Below, piece by piece: positions 58,597 through 64,000 of a stretch of 64,000 bases of DNA. The translations under genes and the position numbers were made by a program. This stretch comes from Dipylidium caninum (taxonomy: Eukaryota; Platyhelminthes; Cestoda; Cyclophyllidea; Dipylidiidae), in NCBI GenBank assembly GCA_017562135.1, contig QEYB01000526.1:496001-560000 (forward strand), written 5' to 3'. The notes beneath the pieces are model-generated. The model was not told the origin of the DNA. It saw nothing but the letters and a program-made list of their open reading frames with translations, and made no database searches. How positions within the stretch are numbered: the first letter of the stretch is position 1; each line of letters begins with the position of its first letter.

Positions 58597-61500
58597 CTTC
58601 TCTTCCTCTCTCTCTCTGTCGGGTCTTTGGCTCACCCACGCGAGCAGGAAAGTAATGACGATGGAATGCGGAAGCACTTCGACCGCACTTCGAAGTGGAC
58701 GTAGCTTGGAATCGCCCTACCGCCTGCCCCGTCCCCCCCAGTGTTAATGGTGGCGAAGGCGTTGAAATGGAACGACAGACGATCTCCGACGCTTCTCCTG
58801 AGACCCCGAGAGCTCGACAGCCACCGGACGGTAGAGTACGCGCCCGTCGTCGCCATCTCACCGAGCCGCGCCTCGGCGGCTGTTGGCAGGGCAATGCCGC
58901 GTCCTCAGCTCCAGACGAATAGTCTGCCGTCGGGTGCCTTGGCTTCCAGCGCTCCTTGTTCAAGTCGCCTCTGTACATCCTCGAGCTGTTCCTTCTCCGC
59001 GACGCCGCATTCCAACTCTTTTCCTTTCCCCCCTTCGCTACGTGGCCTGACGTCCCGCGAGGGCCTCCACCCTCCCCGCTCAGGAGTCGGCGACTCCCGA
59101 CCGACCGAGGAAATCCCCGTGTCCCCGACATGGCCAGGCAAGTCGCCTCACCGGTGCGCACGACTTGACGCGGCGACGGAGCGGCCGCCACCCCACGGGG
59201 ACGTTTTTTCTGCTCTTAAGTGGGTTTCGTGTGTGTGTGTGTGGTTGGCGGATGAAGAGGAAGACTTGCCTGACGTGGAACCTTTTTATTTCTTTTTATC
59301 CGCAAAAATGATAAAATTTTACTGATATATTCTACCTGGTAATAATGTGGAAGGAGGGAGATTTTTATCGCCACCTCACCATTACCGCGATTGCCGCGCT
59401 GCTGCTGCTGCCGACGCCACCGCCGCCGCCGCCACCGCCGCTGGGGCAGTCGCAGCTTAAGCTCCGCAAGCGCCACCGCCAAATGCGCGCGCCCCATGTG
59501 TCCGGATGCTTCCCGCACGGCGGGGGGCGGCGCTGTGAGAAGTGGACAGCAGCGTGGACGCCGGGGGTGGGTGATGGGGGAGGGGGTGGCGGCAGTTGGT
59601 GGGTGCGGCTACCACCCACTCCGGAAATGGTGTAGCGTAGCAGTGAAAAAGTAGCAACAACGTTGTCAACTCAAAAAAGTCTCTCGACTGCGTAATTTGA
59701 CTTTGGTCCACAAAACTTCGGGCCCCGTGGATTTGCCCATTTAGCCGGGCAAGGCGGGGGAGGGGGCGAGTGCGAGGGGGGGGCATCAAATGTGACCTCC
59801 TAGTCAAAAAAAAAACATCAAACACCGCGCATCGATTAAACCACCGACCGATGAACATTTCTCACCGCCGCCACCACCGCCGCCGCCGCCGCCGGGCCCC
59901 CAGCCCCGCTCCGCCCCGTCCCGCCGCCCTCCCCAACCACATAGTTTCGCGCCATAAAAGCATTGTGATGATGATGCCGTAAAAAAGGGTGTTGGAGCAA
60001 AGTGATTAAAATTCTCAACTGATTTATTTTTTGGCAGTGCCATTGTGAATGGGAAACTACTTTAGCGAACGAGTCTACTCCCCACGGGGCGGCGGTTGGG
60101 GGTGGAGAAGCAACTTCAGGGTGGGAAGGCGGCTCCACGAGACGACGAAGCTGGTGGCGAGCGGATTTGAGGAGAGAGGAGAGGCGGAGGAGCAGGCGGA
60201 ACGTCGAGCGGCACTCCGGCGATGCCAGCCTCGTCGCGGAGGGGGCGACGCAGCGCTCGGTCGAGTAGTCGCTGGACGGCTTGTCCTACTGGCGTTCAAT
60301 CCGAAGTGGGACATTTATGCTATTGCGTCTCCCGATCTCCACGGCGAGGTTGGACAAGCGGGTCAGCCTCCGCGCGCAGAGGTGGCCTCGGCCTCCACCT
60401 CGGCATCCAAAGGACAACGGTCAACGCATCCACGACGAGAAGAGTCGTCCTACAATCGAATCACCGACACGACCTTCTGTCATTCGCCCGATCGCTATGG
60501 CCACGGAGGGCCGAGGCGCGATGGAGAGCGGATCTAAACGCCTGCACGCCTACGAGACGCTGTTGGAAGCCCTTCGGGCCGTCTGCGCTCGTCCGGGCAC
60601 TTGTGGAAGAGGAAGAGGAGGTACGGGCCGGCCACTCCACGACTTGACGCCGCGGGCCATTGGTTGGAGAAAGGAGGACAGTTTGGGCATCCCAATATTA
60701 TTTCCGATGTTGCTGACCTGAGGCCTCTTCGCCTCAACGCTCGATGAGCGGATAAAGAGAGACGATGGCAGCGGCGATACGAGCACCACGCGGACATTCG
60801 CAGCCGTCGTCTCCGCAGACGGTCCACCGGACAGTGTTGCTTCGCGGCAACTCATCGGGTATTCCTGCGTGGCTTCTCTCCGACGAATTTCCACTGTAAT
60901 AAAGGACACGAATCAGTCGCGGTGAGTTACTTGGTGCCTATTCAAAATGAGATTTTTTGTCCGACAGGCGACAAAGTCCAACCCGTCCCGTTGGCGGCTT
61001 CAACACCCTCACCGTGGATCTCTGCCGGTTTAGAACGCGAGTATTTCGCGTCGAGGCGTGCAACCTCGCACCACTTAGTTCTTCAACTCTCCACACTTCA
61101 CCTAAAACGACCTAGTTACTTCGCGCACGGCTGTAGTCAAAGGCAGACCAATCGCCCGTCTCGGGAAAGCAGAGATTTTGTCATATTCCAGTCATCCTTG
61201 GGTTAGCGGGACCGCCACTTCACCCCAGATGACCACGCTAATTAACTCCCCTGGCCAACGGGGCAGAGACTGGCTTCCGCCACCTTCTCTCCGCCCCATA
61301 CTCCACTTCCTGGTCACTTTCACCGTCTAGACTGGCTGTTGTGCAAGGAAACCGCTTGATCGCTGTCTATTAGCGACTCAGTGAGGCGCGGTGTCAAGCT
61401 GCAGTCTCAGATTTCCACAGTTGCAAATGTAATGTTACAAGGTGTGTGAGGTCTGCCTCGCATCGTGTGAAAGGTCTTTCCTGTATCACTTCCGGACTGG

Positions 61501-62772
61501 CAGCCAATCGCGTGTCCGTCAATCCACCGTCGAGTGGAGCGAAGGCCGACAGGGCCAGAAGAGGCTGACTGTCGGCCTGTACAGCTCCTCCGGGCTGCGT
61601 ACTTGCACTAGGCTTAACCACCTCGGCAAGGAGGTCTTCCCAGCCTTCTTCTTAGTTCTCGTCAATCTAGCTGTCGTCCTGGGGCATCCGGAACTACTGA
61701 AATCTAATATCAGTAGCATTGCGGGGGTGGTGCGCCACGGGACAACTAAGGCATTTTAATGTAGATTTGAGTTGGGAACAAGACGCAAAAGAACGAGGAA
61801 TTGAGGGACTGAGAAGAGGGGGCGGGGTTCTCAAATTTTCTGTTGCCTAACTAGCTGATAAGCATTTTACCACGCGTGGATGAAGTTCAAGAAAGGTGGA
61901 GAAACGGCGCGAAAAAAGTTAGGTATTCGATGAGAAGAAGGGGAAGGAAGACGCGCGTTTGTTCTCTCGTTTTCAGTCGAGACGTCTCCTCATGAAAGAG
62001 TGGCGCAGATCCTCTTCCGGGAAAGTTAGTCTTCTGCCGCGGCGTGCTTCGTGCTTAGCAGACACGAAGACTCCACTGCCAGCATACGAGGCGAGGACGC
62101 GAGGGCGATGAAGTGGTTCTCGGGCGGACGACGAGAAGTTCGCCTGGCCACACAACTCAACAGTCGAGAAAGGCGTTGGCAAAGCCTCTGTGCATCGCTC
62201 GAGCCGCAGTGGAAGAGGACGAGGTCGGATGATGATCGCCTTAACCGCCGGGCGGGTGGAGCACCGAATGAGGCTTGTTGAAGCACAAATACCTTCAAGC
62301 GTTCGACTACACAGGCGTTTTTGCCATAATTCATCCTCTGGGCGGGTTTGGGTCCACTCGTCCGGCGACGGCACCGCCCGCTTCATCTCCTAAGCCGCAT
62401 GACTGGCCGCTGCCGTCCCCCCAAGTCCTAACGCCGCATTTTCCGAGGGCGATTCCTTCAAACAGAGGCAGTATAAGAGAGAAACCCGTGAGAGAGAGGC
62501 GGGTCTGTCCGATATCCACCCTGCGAGGGAAAAACGTACGCTCGGACGGTGGGTGGGTTACGCGCGCCCAAATCCAAACTGACCACGGCGAAAATCGGGA
62601 TAAATGCCCAGCTGCCGACATAAAAATGGAAGCAGCCAACAGTTTTGTCCCCCACTTCCAGGACAATGGGGATAAAACTCTCGACGAGGGAAAAATATGG
62701 GGATTTCACCCTAGAAAGTGCCCACTTTTCCCGCTCGTTCGAAGTCACTTTCGTCTCGCCTCGTCGGAGGGG

Positions 62773-64000
62773 CCGGCGATGGCAGCAAAGCCGTGCCACT
62801 CGCCCAACTCCGCCTTGTTAACCGAAAAACACCATCTCATTAATTTGAACACACATAAACCCACTATCCGGACCGAGCGCAATTGCCCACGTAGGCGGCC
62901 AACCTCTCCTCCTCCTCCTCCTCCTCCTCCTCCTCCTCCTCCTCCTTTTCCTCCTCGTCCTCGTCTCCTCGTCCTCCTCCTCGTCCCCCACGCCCAACGC
63001 TTTGAGGCGAGACGTGTGCTCGAGGCAGCGCAGATGCTCTTCCGGCGGGGAAGGTGGCAGCGGGGCACTGCGCAGCAGGTGGAGTGTTCGTTGCGCCGGG
63101 CAGGAAGTAAGTGCCGCCGTGGCAATCTGTCGCAATTTCCAGACTCGCCACCGTCAGCCAGTGCTCCCCGAGCCTGCACACGAGGCGGTTTGTGCGGCGA
63201 GCGAGGTGCTGCGCCCACTGCCTCTCGCCTACTGCCTCTGGTCCACGCCCTCGACCCGTCTGCGGTGGCACGTCGCTCACTCGTCGGTGCCCCCGTGGCC
63301 TTCACTGAGAGGCGGGGACGTGTTTGTCTGCCTCCTTTTCCTCCTCCTCCTCCCTCCTCCTCCTCCTCTCCTTTTCCCGCTGCTCCTCCGTTGACTCGAG
63401 ACGAACTTCTTCGTCGTCCTCCTCTCCTCCTCCTCCTCCTCCTCCTCGTCTCCTACCCGAGTAATAGCAATGTCCGTCTCGCTTCGCTCGTCACGAGAGC
63501 GGCTGGCCGAGCGGTCGTCCAACGCTCCGACTGCATCGAGTGGGTCGCAGAGGGAAGACGGCGCGAGGATAAAAGCGCACAACATTGGGTAGGGGCGGAA
63601 ATAACCCGCCTCGTTGGCCTTTGAGTACCCGAGCTGTTGAGGGGCTAGTTGGGAGGAGCGGCGCAGACGCAGTGGACGAGGTTGAGTGTGCGGCGGCGAG
63701 GAGGGCTGTTGTCAGGGGAGGACATCCGTCCGGTGGAGGCACGGGCGGACGTGGGTGGGCGCGGGCAGCTTTTCTTCCCACCCAACAGGTGCAGAATCAC
63801 CCACTGCTCGGCTAAGCCGGCGATTGGGAAGGGCATCAGTCACCTCGGAGGTGGCGCAGTCCTGTGTGAGAGGAGTGGTGGACGAAGGCTGTCTCGGTGG
63901 TGGCGGCGGAGGCTAAAAGTCGCCTTCGGTTGCCCTCACCGCCACAGTGTTGACTTGGCATGGCGAGGCGCAGCTTGGTGGCAGGTCAGCGCGCCGCAAC
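62773..64000 (-). repeat. Inverted repeat IR2, arm b (runs off the window)
   Basis: Antiparallel copy of 56,760-57,978, with (CCT)n tracts where arm a has (GGA)n. The inner edge is ccggcgatggcagcaaag. The outer edge is not reached at 64,000. Confidence 0.88.

Larger units (their letters stand above)
57979..62772. other. Spacer between the IR2 arms, no gene recognised
   Basis: Contains a degraded IR2 fragment (58,040-58,172), a CCTCG/CCTCA array (58,545-58,596), CCG repeats near 59,408-59,440 and 59,864-59,896, and AT-richer sequence near 59,280-59,345 and 59,940-60,030. A frame from 60,049 begins with a myristoylation-like MGNYFSE just after an acceptor-like tttttggcag, but nothing further supports it. 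Confidence 0.45.

Noticed and set aside
60049..60537. Frame starting MGNYFSE after an acceptor-like site
   Set aside because: The acceptor context is good, but the rest of the 162-codon frame shows no domain and other frames are equally open.
62275..63624. Longest open frame of the window (449 codons, +)
   Set aside because: It runs from unique sequence straight into the inverted repeat and its (CCT)n tracts. The homologous arm has indels that break the frame, and no domain is recognisable.
1..64000. CRISPR array, prokaryotic operon or ribosomal RNA
   Set aside because: The spliced animal genes exclude a prokaryotic reading. The tandem arrays have no unique spacers of constant length. No rRNA core sequence was recognised.

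Overview
The window is nuclear DNA of an animal. The genes are split by GT-AG introns (one GC-AG). The recognisable products are a NeuroD-type neurogenic bHLH factor, two serpins and a calmodulin/troponin-C-like EF-hand protein. Most other sequence is GC-rich and full of micro- and minisatellites. My best guess is an invertebrate, possibly a parasitic flatworm, which can carry signal-peptide-less serpins and a NeuroD gene. That taxonomic call is weak because no lineage-specific marker was seen.

Layout. 1-8.3 kb is GC-rich repeat DNA, with a possible 3'-terminal exon and a poly(A) signal near 5.7-6.1 kb (+). 8.3-10.5 kb holds the NeuroD-like gene (+): one main coding exon, and a plausible TATA box and first exon about 1 kb upstream. 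10.5-12.3 kb has minisatellites and the second copy of a dispersed repeat first met at 1.5-2.0 kb. 12.3-21.4 kb is a conspicuously AT-richer island with two head-to-tail serpin genes (-), at 13,225-15,212 and 16,803-18,785, sharing exon sizes and intron phases. 21.4-28.9 kb is GC-rich, pyrimidine-tract-rich DNA with a small tandem duplication carrying a perfect 20-bp palindrome. 28.96-44.22 kb is one long EF-hand gene (+): 498 coding bases in five exons, introns of 2-6 kb, and a possible in-frame upstream exon. 44.2-64 kb contains no gene I can recognise; its main structure is a roughly 1.2-kb inverted repeat (56.8-58.0 kb versus 62.8 kb to the window edge).

How they work together. The three loci look functionally independent (neuronal differentiation, protease inhibition, calcium sensing). 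The serpins form a local tandem duplication. The most unusual architecture is a roughly 670-bp inverted repeat placed in introns 2 and 4 of the EF-hand gene, bracketing exons 3 and 4. In the pre-mRNA this could form a long duplex and promote exon circularisation or RNA editing.

The spliced genes were assembled by eye. Coding lengths closing exactly in frame are the main internal check. The serpin initiator exons and the 5' end of the NeuroD gene are not settled. Very many long open frames in the GC-rich parts are compositional and were left out.
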